This document shows, one piece after another, positions 1 to 8,351 of a stretch of DNA of 64,000 nt; positions within the stretch are counted from its first letter, which is position 1; the number at the start of each line of letters is the position of its first letter. Source of the stretch: Amycolatopsis alkalitolerans (GTDB lineage Bacteria > Actinomycetota > Actinomycetes > Mycobacteriales > Pseudonocardiaceae); the NCBI RefSeq assembly GCF_006152065.1, contig NZ_VDFW01000006.1, positions 214,714 through 278,713 of the forward strand, written 5' to 3'. Below the pieces are notes generated by a model. That model made no database searches, had not been told where the DNA came from, and saw only the letters and a program-made list of their open reading frames with translations. The position numbers were made by a program, and so were the translations under genes.

Positions 1-640
1 GAACCGGTTGTAGAAGTCGACCTTGCCGTTCGTCACCGGGACGATGACGAGATTGGGCACGGTCTGGCCGGGGACGAAGTTCAGGTTCGACGCGGTCGGC
101 CGAGACGTCCCGTCCGGGTACACCGTGAGGTAGCCCGAATCCGTGGGGTTCGTGACCGTCACGTTCAGCACGACCGCCGTGACGCCGGAGGGAACTCCGC
201 TCAGCGGCAACGTGTACGTGCTGTCGGCGCCGAGCGTTCCGCCGTTGTTCCGCGTGTCGAGCAGGCGGGTCGGCCCGGCGGGGGTGAACGTGTTGCCGCT
301 GCCGGTGGTGTAGTAGCCGAAGAGGTCCGCGATCACGTCCACGGTGCCGAACCGGTTGTAGAAGCTGACCTTGCCGTCGGTCACCGGCACCGTCACCAGG
401 TTGGGCACGGTCTGGCCCGGGACGAAGTTGAGGTTCGACGCCGTCGGCCGTTTGCTGCCGTCCGGGTACACGGTGAGGTAGCCGGAATCCGTGGGGTTCG
501 TGACAGTCACGTTCAGCACGACCGCGGTGACGCTGGACGGGACTCCGCTCAGCGGGAGCGTGTACGTGCTGTCGGCGGCGATGGTGCCGCCGTTGTTCCG
601 CGTGTCGAGCAGTCGTGTCGGACCCGCGGGCACGTAGCGG
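1..640. repeat. 348-bp tandem coding repeat
   Basis: The stretch around 349 repeats that at position 1 (gaaccggttgtagaag), and 618-641 matches 270-293, so the period is 348 bp (116 codons). One complete unit (about 292-639) and most of a second (1-291) are in view. Both encode the same module, and nucleotide identity is high, which suggests recent duplication or gene conversion. More units may lie outside the window. Confidence 0.8.
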
Positions 641-1827
641 TTCGGCACCGGGACGGCGGCCGCACCCGCGACGCCGACGTCGAGCACGTCTTTGTCGATA
701 TTGAGCGTGTACCCACCGTGGGTCTCGTTGACGTTGCCCGAGTACTGGTGCACCCGCTGGTGGTTTGCCCACGCTGCGCTCGGCAGCACGGGGAGGCTGG
801 TGTCGTCGGTGTTGTCCCACTTGGCGACGAAGGCGACGTCCGGGGTGGCCGCGTTGCCGTAGTTCGCGACGAGGTCCTGGACCGTGGAGTAGGCGGCGCC
901 GTAGATCCCGGAGAGGTACCCGGCCTTGTGCAGTTCGCTGTTCCAGGCGGCCTCGAACGCCAGCGCCGCCGGGCCCTGGCCGGACGAGTACGCCTCCATG
1001 TCGTAGTAGAGGACGCTGCCGGGGCCGAAGCCGAGGTTCGTGGCCTGCGCGATCGCGTCCTGCGCGGCGGTGACCGCCTGGTTGGACGGATCGGTCAGCT
1101 CACCGAACGCGGCCTGCGGGCCCACGTAGATCGGCATGAAGGACCACCCGGCCGCCGCCTGCGTGCTGACCCAGTCGGCCGTCAGGTTCGGCTGCGTGCA
1201 AGCCATGTCGGACCCGCCAAGGTAGATGCCGACGTTCGAATAGCTGCTGCGCCAGGCGCTCATCACCGTGCTGCTGGGCGCGGAGCACGCGTCGAAGCCC
1301 TCGCCGGAGCCGTTCGTGGTGGTGCTGGGCACTCCCGCGGTCGCGAGCCGCGGGGACACCAGGCCGGTGCTGGTGCGCGGCGTGGGCGCGGGCAGTCCGG
1401 CCTCGCTGAGGATCCCGGTGACCAGCGCGCGGTCGGCGCCGTAGGCCGCGGAGATCGTGACACCCGGCCGGGTGGCCGTGATCTGCCGCCCCGCGGAGTT
1501 CTCGACGCTGGTCGTGGCGGTCGCGTCCGACGGCTGCACGAGCAGCGCCTCGGTGCGGCCGACGAGCCCGCTCGGGCAGTCCTGATCCGGACCGGGCACG
1601 CCGAGGTACACCGCGTGCTGATCGAACCGGACACAGGTGTGCGGGTTCGCGGTCAGGTCGAGCACCGGCCAGTCGGCCGGCACGCTGAAGTCGAGCCCCA
1701 GGTACGAAACGTGCTGCTGAGCGGCGGCATCGGCAGTCGCGGAGCCGGTGGCGACCAGCAGGAACGCGGCCGCGGCGGTGACGAGTGTGCGCGCCGGTCT
1801 CAGCGCGCGGGCAGGGTGGAGCCCCAC
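1..1827 (-). CDS. Secreted DUF1906 (glycoside-hydrolase-like) protein with C-terminal tandem repeats, C-terminus cut by window edge
   Basis: The minus-strand frame is open from a GTG at 1827, preceded by AAAGGTG, to the window edge (609 codons, no stop). Residues about 1-30 form a signal peptide (Arg-rich start, then TLVTAAAAFLLVATGSA), so the protein is exported. The following ~370 residues resemble the DUF1906/Rv2525c-like glycoside-hydrolase-like fold: YLGLDFSVP at the start, a YNVGIYLGG-like strand (here SNVGIYLGG), GPGSVLYYDMEAY carrying the putative acidic residues, and a C-terminal WDN...HQY...NIDKDV segment. Two copies of a ~116-residue beta-rich module follow (start motif PAGPTRLLDTRNNGG, end motif DLFGYYTTG); the second runs off the edge. 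Such modules are common C-terminal appendages of actinobacterial cell-wall enzymes. The substrate is unknown; a peptidoglycan or envelope role is inferred from family and export. Confidence 0.8.
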   Translation of the reverse strand, partial: MGLHPARALRPARTLVTAAAAFLLVATGSATADAAAQQHVSYLGLDFSVPADWPVLDLTANPHTCVRFDQHAVYLGVPGPDQDCPSGLVGRTEALLVQPSDATATTSVENSAGRQITATRPGVTISAAYGADRALVTGILSEAGLPAPTPRTSTGLVSPRLATAGVPSTTTNGSGEGFDACSAPSSTVMSAWRSSYSNVGIYLGGSDMACTQPNLTADWVSTQAAAGWSFMPIYVGPQAAFGELTDPSNQAVTAAQDAIAQATNLGFGPGSVLYYDMEAYSSGQGPAALAFEAAWNSELHKAGYLSGIYGAAYSTVQDLVANYGNAATPDVAFVAKWDNTDDTSLPVLPSAAWANHQRVHQYSGNVNETHGGYTLNIDKDVLDVGVAGAAAVPVPNRYVPAGPTRLLDTRNNGGTIAADSTYTLPLSGVPSSVTAVVLNVTVTNPTDSGYLTVYPDGSKRPTASNLNFVPGQTVPNLVTVPVTDGKVSFYNRFGTVDVIADLFGYYTTGSGNTFTPAGPTRLLDTRNNGGTLGADSTYTLPLSGVPSGVTAVVLNVTVTNPTDSGYLTVYPDGTSRPTASNLNFVPGQTVPNLVIVPVTNGKVDFYNRF

Positions 1828-1907
1828 GAAGTCACACCTTTCTCAGGATGGCGAATGACAGCGCCCCCCCGAGCCCGATCATTAAACCTCTTCGCGTTCG
1901 GCCCGTC

Positions 1908-2660
1908 TCACGCGACCTCGGGCACGGGCAGCGGCGCGGTGAGCGCGCTTGCCTGGGCCAGGGCCGAGCCGGCGTGCTGTAGCGCCGCCCACATGGTGAC
2001 CTGGTTCGCGGTGAGCACGGGCAGGTCGAGCCGCCGTTCCAGCGGGGCGACCAGGTCGTAGGTGGGCACGTTGGTGCAGCTGACGAACAGCGCGTCGGCG
2101 CCGGTGACGTCCAGGTCCGCGACCGCGCCGAGGACCTCGGAGTAGGACATCTTCCAGATGTCGCCGAGCATGCCGAGGCCGACGCTCGCGGTGGTGGCGA
2201 TGCCGTACTCGGCGAGGAACGACAGCAGGCGGCCGGTCACGTCCTCGACGTATGGCGTGATCACCGCGAGCCGGCGGATCCCGAGCTTCGTGCACGCGCT
2301 GATGAGCGCGCCGGACGTGGTGACGGCGGACGGGGCGCCCGCGTCGAGCATGCCGGCCACCAGGGCGGCCTCACCCGCGGCGCCATCGACGAAGCTGCCC
2401 GACGTGCAGGCGTAGGCCACGACGAGCGGCTCGGGTGCGAGCACGTCGCGGGTCGCGCGGCGGACGCCGTGCGGGTCGCTGAGCGCTTCCGCGAGTTGCA
2501 CGGTGACCGGCTCTGGCAGGTACGGCAGGCGGGTGGTGTGCAGGCAGACCTGATCGGGCACCCAGCGCCACAGCTCGCGATCGAGCGCGAAGTCGAACGG
2601 GGCGACCACGCCGACCCCGACCTGCGCGGGCAGCGTGACCTCGAAGGGACTGACGGTCAT
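1908..2660 (-). CDS. Maleate isomerase / arylmalonate decarboxylase-like enzyme (Asp/Glu racemase superfamily)
   Basis: A 250-residue cytosolic protein. Two cysteine motifs sit where this superfamily has its catalytic pair: ACTSGSF near residue 80 and SCTNVPTYD near residue 180. GVVAPFDF at the N-terminus and VLTANQVTMWAALQ at the C-terminus are typical of the maleate cis-trans isomerase branch. Known members isomerise maleate to fumarate or decarboxylate arylmalonates; the substrate here cannot be read from sequence. An in-frame GTG lies 18 nt upstream (2678), but AGAAGGGGAAG sits just before the ATG at 2660, so that start is preferred. It stands alone between a secreted protein gene and a lipoprotein gene. 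Confidence 0.75.
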   Translation of the reverse strand: MTVSPFEVTLPAQVGVGVVAPFDFALDRELWRWVPDQVCLHTTRLPYLPEPVTVQLAEALSDPHGVRRATRDVLAPEPLVVAYACTSGSFVDGAAGEAALVAGMLDAGAPSAVTTSGALISACTKLGIRRLAVITPYVEDVTGRLLSFLAEYGIATTASVGLGMLGDIWKMSYSEVLGAVADLDVTGADALFVSCTNVPTYDLVAPLERRLDLPVLTANQVTMWAALQHAGSALAQASALTAPLPVPEVA

Positions 2661-2769
2661 GGAACTTCCCCTTCTCACCCATGCGACTCCACCGCAGACG
2701 GTAGGTTCGACGTGCGAAAACGACGGGCGGCTCGTGTTACCGGGTCGTTAAACCTTGGAGGGGGCGCGA

Positions 2770-3291
2770 GTGCGCGCAGGTGCGGCATGCTTGGCCATCG
2801 TGCTGCTCGCCGGTGGCTGCACCAGCTCGGTGAGCGGGGTCCCGCAGCCGGATCCGCGGCGGGTGACCGTGACGCCCGCCTTTTCGACCGATCCCTGCTC
2901 GCTGTTGACGAGCGACGAGGCCGTGCAACTCGGGTTGCGCGTGCCGGGCACGCCGAAACCCGAGGACAAGGGTGCGCTGGTGCCGCCGAGCTGCGAGTGG
3001 CGTTCCTCGAACCCGGTCTCGGATCTCGACGGCTCGCTGCAGATCTTCTACGCGACCGACCTCAACGTGCGGGAGTACTTCTCGAGCGCGCCGTCCGGGC
3101 AGGAACGGCTCGGCGGGGTCACCTGGGACGACTACCCGAGCGTGCTGGGTGACTCCATGTGCAACCTCGCCGTCACCCTGTCCGATCTGGCGTTCATCGC
3201 CCTGACCAGCCAGAACTTCGTCGACGGCACGAAGTCCTGCGACGCCGTGCGCAAGGCGGCGCCGGTGGTGGCTAAGCGGATACCAGGTTAG
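2770..3291 (+). CDS. DUF3558-type lipoprotein
   Basis: About 173 residues. The N-terminus is a lipoprotein signal peptide with lipobox LAGGC, so the mature protein should be lipid-anchored outside the membrane. The mature part has the DUF3558 pattern common in Pseudonocardiaceae: DPCSLLTSDEAVQLG, a CEWR turn, a conserved mid Cys (SMCNLAV) and a final CDAVRKAAPVVAKRI helix. GTG at 2770 is chosen because GGAGGGG lies 7 nt before it; an upstream TTG at 2755 would put that RBS inside the gene. The function of the family is unknown. The 3' end overlaps the convergent lhgO-like gene by 20 bp. Confidence 0.75.
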   Translation: MRAGAACLAIVLLAGGCTSSVSGVPQPDPRRVTVTPAFSTDPCSLLTSDEAVQLGLRVPGTPKPEDKGALVPPSCEWRSSNPVSDLDGSLQIFYATDLNVREYFSSAPSGQERLGGVTWDDYPSVLGDSMCNLAVTLSDLAFIALTSQNFVDGTKSCDAVRKAAPVVAKRIPG

Positions 3292-4459
3292 CCACGTGCT
3301 TGCCGATCTCCAGCGCGCTCGTCGCGGCGGGGGACGGCGCGTTGAGCACGTGGACCTGGTTCGGCGCGCTCGAGATCAGGAAGTCCTGCACGAGCGAACC
3401 GTCCGGGAACAGCGCCTGCGCGCGCACGCCGGAGCCGGCCCGCACGATGTCCTCGGGCCCGATGGCCGGCACGAGCCGGGCGAGGCTCGCCGCGAACCGG
3501 CGTTTGGACAGCGACCGGCGGATCTCGTCGAGGCCGGTGGGGTAGGCGTATTTGCGGGCGAGCCGCCAGGAGCCGGGGTAGCGGGCGACATCGAGCAGGT
3601 CGGCCGCGGAGATGTCGCGCCAGCGATAGCCCTCGCGGCGCAGCGCGAGCACGGCGTTCGGGCCGGCGTGCACGCTGCCGTCGAGCATGCGGGTCAGGTG
3701 CACGCCCAGGAACGGCAGCGCCGGATCGGGCACCGGGTAGATGAGGCCGTGTACGAGATGTGCCCGAGCCGGGCGGAGTTCGTAGTACTCGCCACGGAAC
3801 GGGACGATCCGGGCGGTCGGGGTGAGCCCGGCGAGTTCGGCGACGCGGTCGGCCTGCAGTCCGGCGCAGTTCACCAGCGCGTCGGCCGCCAGCACCTCAC
3901 GGCCGGTGGCGATCTCGACACCGCCGGCGCGGCCGGGCCGGATCGCGAGCGCGGGCGTGCCGAGCCGCAGTTCGGCGCCCTTTTCCTCGAGCAGGCGCAC
4001 GAGCGCGGCGCAGACGCCGGGGAAATCGATGATGCCGGTGGACTCGACGCGCAGGGCCTTCACGCAGGAGACTTCGGGCTCGTACTCGCGCGCTTCCTCG
4101 CTCGAGATCAGCTTCGCCGGGACGCCGTTCGCCTCGGCCCGCTCGGCCAGGACGCCCAGGGCGGGCAGTTCGGCTTCGGCCGTGGCCACGACGAGCTTGC
4201 CGCACACCTCGACGCCGACGCCGTTCGCGCGCGCGAAGTCCACAATGGACCGGTTGCCCGCGACGGACATGCGGGCCTTCGCGGAGCCGGGCCGGTAGTA
4301 CAGCCCGGCGTGCACGACGTTCGAATTGTGCCCGGTCTGGTGGGCTGCCCAGGAATTTTCCTTCTCCAGCACGGTTACGTGGCTGCCCCGCCGGGTCAGT
4401 TCCCACGCCACGGCCAGCCCGAGGATCCCGCCGCCGATTACCACCACACGCTGCGCCAC
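3272..4459 (-). CDS. lhgO: L-2-hydroxyglutarate oxidase (LhgO-like FAD enzyme)
   Basis: A 395-residue FAD-dependent oxidoreductase of the DAO fold. Residues 5-15 hold the Rossmann GGGILGLA, followed by the E of VLEKE that binds the ribose. The LhgO signature HQTGHNSNVVHAGLYY is at about 40-55, with the usual PGSAKARMSVAGN after it. The C-terminus has SGVRAQALFPDGSLVQDF. The family oxidises L-2-hydroxyglutarate to 2-oxoglutarate, a metabolite-repair job at the membrane. It is divergent from the aminotransferase gene at 4554, with under 100 bp between them, so it may share a promoter region but need not belong to the sugar pathway. Confidence 0.85.
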   Translation of the reverse strand: MAQRVVVIGGGILGLAVAWELTRRGSHVTVLEKENSWAAHQTGHNSNVVHAGLYYRPGSAKARMSVAGNRSIVDFARANGVGVEVCGKLVVATAEAELPALGVLAERAEANGVPAKLISSEEAREYEPEVSCVKALRVESTGIIDFPGVCAALVRLLEEKGAELRLGTPALAIRPGRAGGVEIATGREVLAADALVNCAGLQADRVAELAGLTPTARIVPFRGEYYELRPARAHLVHGLIYPVPDPALPFLGVHLTRMLDGSVHAGPNAVLALRREGYRWRDISAADLLDVARYPGSWRLARKYAYPTGLDEIRRSLSKRRFAASLARLVPAIGPEDIVRAGSGVRAQALFPDGSLVQDFLISSAPNQVHVLNAPSPAATSALEIGKHVANLVSA

Positions 4460-4553
4460 ACGGCCCAGGGTAGCTACGGGCCATTCCAGGTGGTTCGCCC
4501 GATCAGGTGAGGGGGTGTGCTGCTTAGACTTCGCGCGACTCTAAGGAGCACTG

Positions 4554-5657
4554 GTGACGATCCCGCTGGGCAGGCCGAGCGTTGGCGAGCCGGAACTGGC
4601 CGCCGTGGCGGAGGTGTTCGCCTCGGGGTGGCTCGCGGGAGCCGGTCCTGCCTGCCGCCGGTTCGAGGAGCGTTTCGCGAAGCTGACCGGGACGGCGCAT
4701 GCCCTCGCGACGAGCAACTGCGGTTCCGCCCTGTTCCTCGGGTTGCGTGCGCTCGGCGTACGCCCCGGCGACGAGGTCGTCGTCGCGGACTACACCTTTC
4801 CCGCCACCGGGCACGCGGTACTGCAGGCCGGGGCCACCCCGGTGTTCGCCGATGTGCGGCCTGACTCGTTCTGCGCGGACCCGGCCGCGATCGAGGCCGC
4901 GATCAGCCCGCGCACCGTGGGCATCCTTGTCGTCGACCTCGCCGGCCAGCCGGGGGATTTCGACGAGTACCGCGCGATCGCGGACCGCCACGGGCTCTGG
5001 CTGTTCGAGGACGCCGCGTGCGCGGCCGGTGCGAGCTACCGCACGCGCCCGGCCGGGAGTTTGGCCGATCTCGCGGCGTTCTCCTTCCACGGCCGCAAGG
5101 GCATCACCGCCGGCGAGGGCGGGGCGCTCGTCTCGGACGACGCGGAGCTGATCGAGCGCGCGCGCAAACTGCACACCTACGGCGTGCGGCCCGCTTACGG
5201 CCGGCAAACGGTGCCCGTCTTCGACGAGCTGGGTTACAACTTCCGCCTCTCCGACGTGCAGGCCGCGATCCTGACCGTGCAACTGGACCGCCTCCCCGAA
5301 ATCCTGGCCGCACGGCGGCTCGTCGCGAAGCGGTATGCCGAGGGGTTCGCGGGGCTGGCCGGTGTGCGGGTGCCCGAGGAACTGCCGGACCGAGTGCACC
5401 CGTGGCAGTCGTACCTGCTGCTGCTCGCGCCTGGGATCGATCGTGACCGGGCCATGGACAGCCTGCGCGCACGCGGTGTGCAGTGCACGATCGGCACCTA
5501 CGCCTCGCACCTGCAGCCGGTTTACGGCGGGTGCGCGCCCTGCCCGGTGTCCGCGGACGCGTTCCGCCGGCACCTCGCGATCCCGATGCACGCCGAGCTC
5601 ACCGGGGAACAGGTGGACCGCGTGATCGAAGCCGTCCGAGGAGAGGTGCATGACTGA
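4554..5657 (+). CDS. DegT/DnrJ/EryC1-type PLP sugar aminotransferase
   Basis: A 367-residue fold-type I aminotransferase of nucleotide-sugar biosynthesis. It keeps the family landmarks: S/N-rich PLP phosphate site SNCGSALFLGLRALG, DYTFPATGHAVLQAGA, DLAGQPGDFD, and the PLP lysine in SFHGRKGITAGEGG (Lys182). The start is GTG with AAGGAG five bases upstream. It overlaps the following epimerase gene by 8 bp, so the two are co-translated. The family transfers amino groups from glutamate to keto-sugars; which sugar is aminated cannot be told. It starts the plus-strand operon 4554-8295 (aminotransferase, epimerase, GT4, acyltransferase). Confidence 0.88.
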   Translation: MTIPLGRPSVGEPELAAVAEVFASGWLAGAGPACRRFEERFAKLTGTAHALATSNCGSALFLGLRALGVRPGDEVVVADYTFPATGHAVLQAGATPVFADVRPDSFCADPAAIEAAISPRTVGILVVDLAGQPGDFDEYRAIADRHGLWLFEDAACAAGASYRTRPAGSLADLAAFSFHGRKGITAGEGGALVSDDAELIERARKLHTYGVRPAYGRQTVPVFDELGYNFRLSDVQAAILTVQLDRLPEILAARRLVAKRYAEGFAGLAGVRVPEELPDRVHPWQSYLLLLAPGIDRDRAMDSLRARGVQCTIGTYASHLQPVYGGCAPCPVSADAFRRHLAIPMHAELTGEQVDRVIEAVRGEVHD

Positions 5658-6579
5658 GCACAAGGTGTTCTTCACCGGTGGCGCGGGATTCATCGCCGCG
5701 CACACGATCCCGCTGCTGCTCGAACGCGGCTACGCGGTGCGGATCTTCGACAACATGACCCGCGGCGACCGGGAGCGCGTCGGCGAGTTCGTCGCGACCG
5801 GCCGGGTCGAGCTCGTCGAGGGGGACGTGCGCTACGGCGGCGCGGTGCGCGAGGCGATCCGCGGCTGCACGCACGTGATCCACTTCGCGACCGTGTCGAT
5901 CAACAAGTCGATCGCGGATCCGCACGAGTCGATCGACATCAACATGACGGGCAACCACAACGTGTTCGCCGCCGCGGCCGCGGAAGGCGTGCGGCGCCTG
6001 GTGTTCGCGTCCTCGGCGTCGGTGTACGGCGAGCCGGAGAAGCTGCCGATGCACGAGGACGACCCGCTGCGCCCGCTGACCCCGTACTGCATCAGCAAGC
6101 GCGCGGGCGAGGATCTGCTCGGCTTCTACGAGCGGCGGCACGGGCTTTCGTGGCTCGCCCTGCGGTTCTTCAACGTCTACGGTCCCGGCCAGAAGATCGA
6201 GGCGTACTACACCTCGGTCATCAACCACTTCATCCAGCGGCTGCGCGCGGGCAGGCCACCGGTGATCGACGGCCGCGGCGAGCAGTCGATGGACTTCGTG
6301 CACGTCACCGATCTCGCGAAGGCTGTGGTGCTGGCCCTGGCATCCTCGCGCGCGAACCTGCCGGTCAACATCGGCACCGGGATCGACACGTCGATCGCGA
6401 CGCTCGCGAAGATCCTCATCGAAGCGGTCGGCGCGGACGTCGAGCCCGAGTTCAACCCGCGCGAAGTGCTGGTGTCGCGCCGTGCCGCGGACGTCGCCCG
6501 CGCGCGCGAGGTGCTCGGCTGGGAGCCGAGCATTCCCGTCGAGCAGGGGATGCGCGAACTCGTCGAGTCCTACCGCTGA
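5650..6579 (+). CDS. NAD-dependent epimerase/dehydratase (extended SDR, nucleotide-sugar)
   Basis: 309 residues. The N-terminal Rossmann motif is TGGAGFIAAH (residues 9-18; Ala in place of the usual Gly-x-x-Leu tail). D60-V61 is the adenine-binding pair, SSASVYG gives the catalytic Ser/Thr, and Y146-x3-K150 (YCISK) is the active-site pair. The C-terminal substrate domain has RFFNVYGPGQ and the DFVHVTDLAKAV motif typical of UDP-glucose 4-epimerase or UDP-glucuronate-type enzymes. It acts in the cytosol on a UDP- or dTDP-sugar. It overlaps the upstream aminotransferase by 8 bp and ends one base before the next gene. Confidence 0.87.
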   Translation: MTEHKVFFTGGAGFIAAHTIPLLLERGYAVRIFDNMTRGDRERVGEFVATGRVELVEGDVRYGGAVREAIRGCTHVIHFATVSINKSIADPHESIDINMTGNHNVFAAAAAEGVRRLVFASSASVYGEPEKLPMHEDDPLRPLTPYCISKRAGEDLLGFYERRHGLSWLALRFFNVYGPGQKIEAYYTSVINHFIQRLRAGRPPVIDGRGEQSMDFVHVTDLAKAVVLALASSRANLPVNIGTGIDTSIATLAKILIEAVGADVEPEFNPREVLVSRRAADVARAREVLGWEPSIPVEQGMRELVESYR

Positions 6580-6580
6580 A

Positions 6581-7783
6581 ATGCGGATCGTCGTCGTCAA
6601 CAACTTCTTCCCGCCGCGAGTCGGCGGGAGCGCTCATATGGCCGCGGCGCTCGCGGGGAAGTACGCCGAGGCCGGGCACGACGTGCTCGTGCTGACCGCC
6701 GCCTACGGCCAGGCGCCGGCGGAGGAGGAGCGCGACGGCTACCGGATCATCCGGTTGCCCGCGGTGCGGATGCCGATACTGGGCCTGTCGATCGACTTCG
6801 ACCTCAGCTTCGCCGCGATGGTGCCGGGCAACCGGCGGCGGATCCGACGGCTGCTGCACGAGTTCCAGCCGGATGCGCTGCATCTGCACGGACAGTTCTT
6901 CGACCTGTCCTGGCTCGCGGGCTGTTACGGGCGGCGGCTCGGTGTACCGTCCATAGTGACCATCCACACGCTACTGGTCAGCGAAAATCCCTGGTACGGC
7001 GCGATCTTCCGGGCGCTCGACGCGGTACTGGTGAAGCCGATGCTGCGGCGGATCGGCCCGCTGCACATCCTGCTCGACAAGCTGGGCGCGGACTACTGCG
7101 CCCGCCGCTACGGGACGACCGCGGCGAACTCGGTGCATCTGCCGATCCCGATCGACACCGGGTTCTTCGACCGTGCCGATGTCCGGACGGGGGAACGGGA
7201 AGGCGCGTCGATCCTGTCTCTCGGCCACGTTATCCCGCTGCGGAACCGGTTGCCGCTCGTCGAGGCGTTGCCGTCGATCCTGGCGAAACACCCTGGCACC
7301 ACCGTGACGGTCGTCGGGCGGGTGTACCACGACGAGTTCCTGCGCCGGGCCGAGGAACTCGGCGTCCGGGATGCGATCGTCGTGCGGGGCGCGGTGCCGC
7401 GCGAGGAGGTTCCGTCGTATTTCGCCGCGGCGGACGTCGTCGCGCACGACCTCAACGGCGGATGCGGTACGGCTTCGCTCGAAGCGATGCTGTCCGGTAC
7501 GGCGACCATCGCCTCGGTCGCGCCCGACAACTATCCGGGCGTGGAACTGCGCAATGGCGAGAACATCCTGCTTGTCCCACCGGACGACCCTGGCGCGGTC
7601 GCGGAAGCCGTCATCGGGCTGCTCGACGACCCGCGGTGGCGGGCCGACCTGGCCCGCCGCGCGAGCGCGCTGGTGCGCGAGCATTTCGCGCTCGACGTGG
7701 TGGCCAAGCATCATCTGCGACTACTGGAGGCACTGTGTTCTTCGACGACGAGCGCAGCAACCGGCTCCGGCCGGAGATCCTGA
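6581..7783 (+). CDS. GT4-family glycosyltransferase
   Basis: 400 residues with the GT-B two-domain layout. The N-terminal domain starts MRIVVVNNFFPPRVGGSA, the usual GT4 acceptor-side loop. The C-terminal donor domain has LSLGHVIPLRNR, then VVGRVYHDEF, and the E-x7-E-like donor site in GGCGTASLEAMLSG. ATG 6581 directly follows the epimerase stop, so translation is probably coupled. It likely adds the sugar made by the neighbouring enzymes to a lipid or glycan acceptor at the inner membrane face. Donor and acceptor are unknown. Confidence 0.87.
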   Translation: MRIVVVNNFFPPRVGGSAHMAAALAGKYAEAGHDVLVLTAAYGQAPAEEERDGYRIIRLPAVRMPILGLSIDFDLSFAAMVPGNRRRIRRLLHEFQPDALHLHGQFFDLSWLAGCYGRRLGVPSIVTIHTLLVSENPWYGAIFRALDAVLVKPMLRRIGPLHILLDKLGADYCARRYGTTAANSVHLPIPIDTGFFDRADVRTGEREGASILSLGHVIPLRNRLPLVEALPSILAKHPGTTVTVVGRVYHDEFLRRAEELGVRDAIVVRGAVPREEVPSYFAAADVVAHDLNGGCGTASLEAMLSGTATIASVAPDNYPGVELRNGENILLVPPDDPGAVAEAVIGLLDDPRWRADLARRASALVREHFALDVVAKHHLRLLEALCSSTTSAATGSGRRS

Positions 7784-8295
7784 CCCAGCTGGTCGGCCAG
7801 TACCTCAACGACGCCGAGCGCGCGCGGTACCTCGGCCTGCCGGACACGACGCGGATCCGCGAGCGCGCGAAGATCATCAACCCGGAGCGGCTGATCCTCG
7901 GGGAGCACTGCTGGATCGGCGAGGACGCGGTGCTCGACGCGAGCGGCGGCCTGACGATCGGCGAGCACACGAGCGTCGGCGTGGGCACGCTCGTGTTCAC
8001 GCATTCGAGCTGGCTGGCGAACATGATGCTGGAGAACCACTCCGGCAGCGATCTCATCGAGCGGACCCCGGTCGTGATCGGCAAGGGTTGCTTCCTCGGC
8101 GGGCACGCGGTCATCATGCCGGGCGTCACGATCGGGGATTTCGCCACCGTGCAGCCGAATTCGGTGGTGGCGAAGGACGTGCCGGACCGCTGCCTCGTCG
8201 CGGGCAATCCGGCGCGTGTGTTCCAGCGCTACGACGAGGACTACGTGGAGTCCGAGGCCGAGCGGGTCCGCGCCAAGAACGCCCGCTTGCCGTGA
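7735..8295 (+). CDS. Left-handed beta-helix (hexapeptide) acyltransferase
   Basis: 186 residues with repeated hexapeptides (LILGEHCWIGEDAVLDAS, LTIGEHTSVGVGTLVFTHSS, VVIGKGCFLGGHAVIMPGVTIGDFATVQPNSVV) and a C-terminal VAGNPARVF, as in the WbbJ/MaaA/NodL acetyltransferases. These transfer acetyl or acyl groups from CoA to sugar hydroxyls or amines. GTG 7735 is preceded by CTGGAGG. The gene overlaps the GT4 gene by 49 bp in another frame, so the 3' end of the GT4 gene is doubly coding. It is probably the last gene of the 4554-8295 operon, followed by paired inverted repeats. Confidence 0.85.
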   Translation: MFFDDERSNRLRPEILTQLVGQYLNDAERARYLGLPDTTRIRERAKIINPERLILGEHCWIGEDAVLDASGGLTIGEHTSVGVGTLVFTHSSWLANMMLENHSGSDLIERTPVVIGKGCFLGGHAVIMPGVTIGDFATVQPNSVVAKDVPDRCLVAGNPARVFQRYDEDYVESEAERVRAKNARLP

Positions 8296-8337
8296 GGGGG
8301 CCCCTCACGGTCGTATAGGGCATGAGGGGGTCCCTCA
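8292..8337. terminator. Paired GTGAGGG inverted repeats between convergent genes
   Basis: Two related dyads. Positions 8292-8308 are GTGAGGGG, one base, then CCCCTCAC (8-bp arms); 8323-8337 are TGAGGG, three bases, then CCCTCA. The first contains the stop codon of the acyltransferase gene. They lie between convergent genes and have no T-tract, so a bidirectional terminator is the simplest reading. A dispersed intergenic repeat is the alternative, because two copies of one motif are present. Confidence 0.5.
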
Positions 8338-8351
8338 CGGCATCACGAGCA

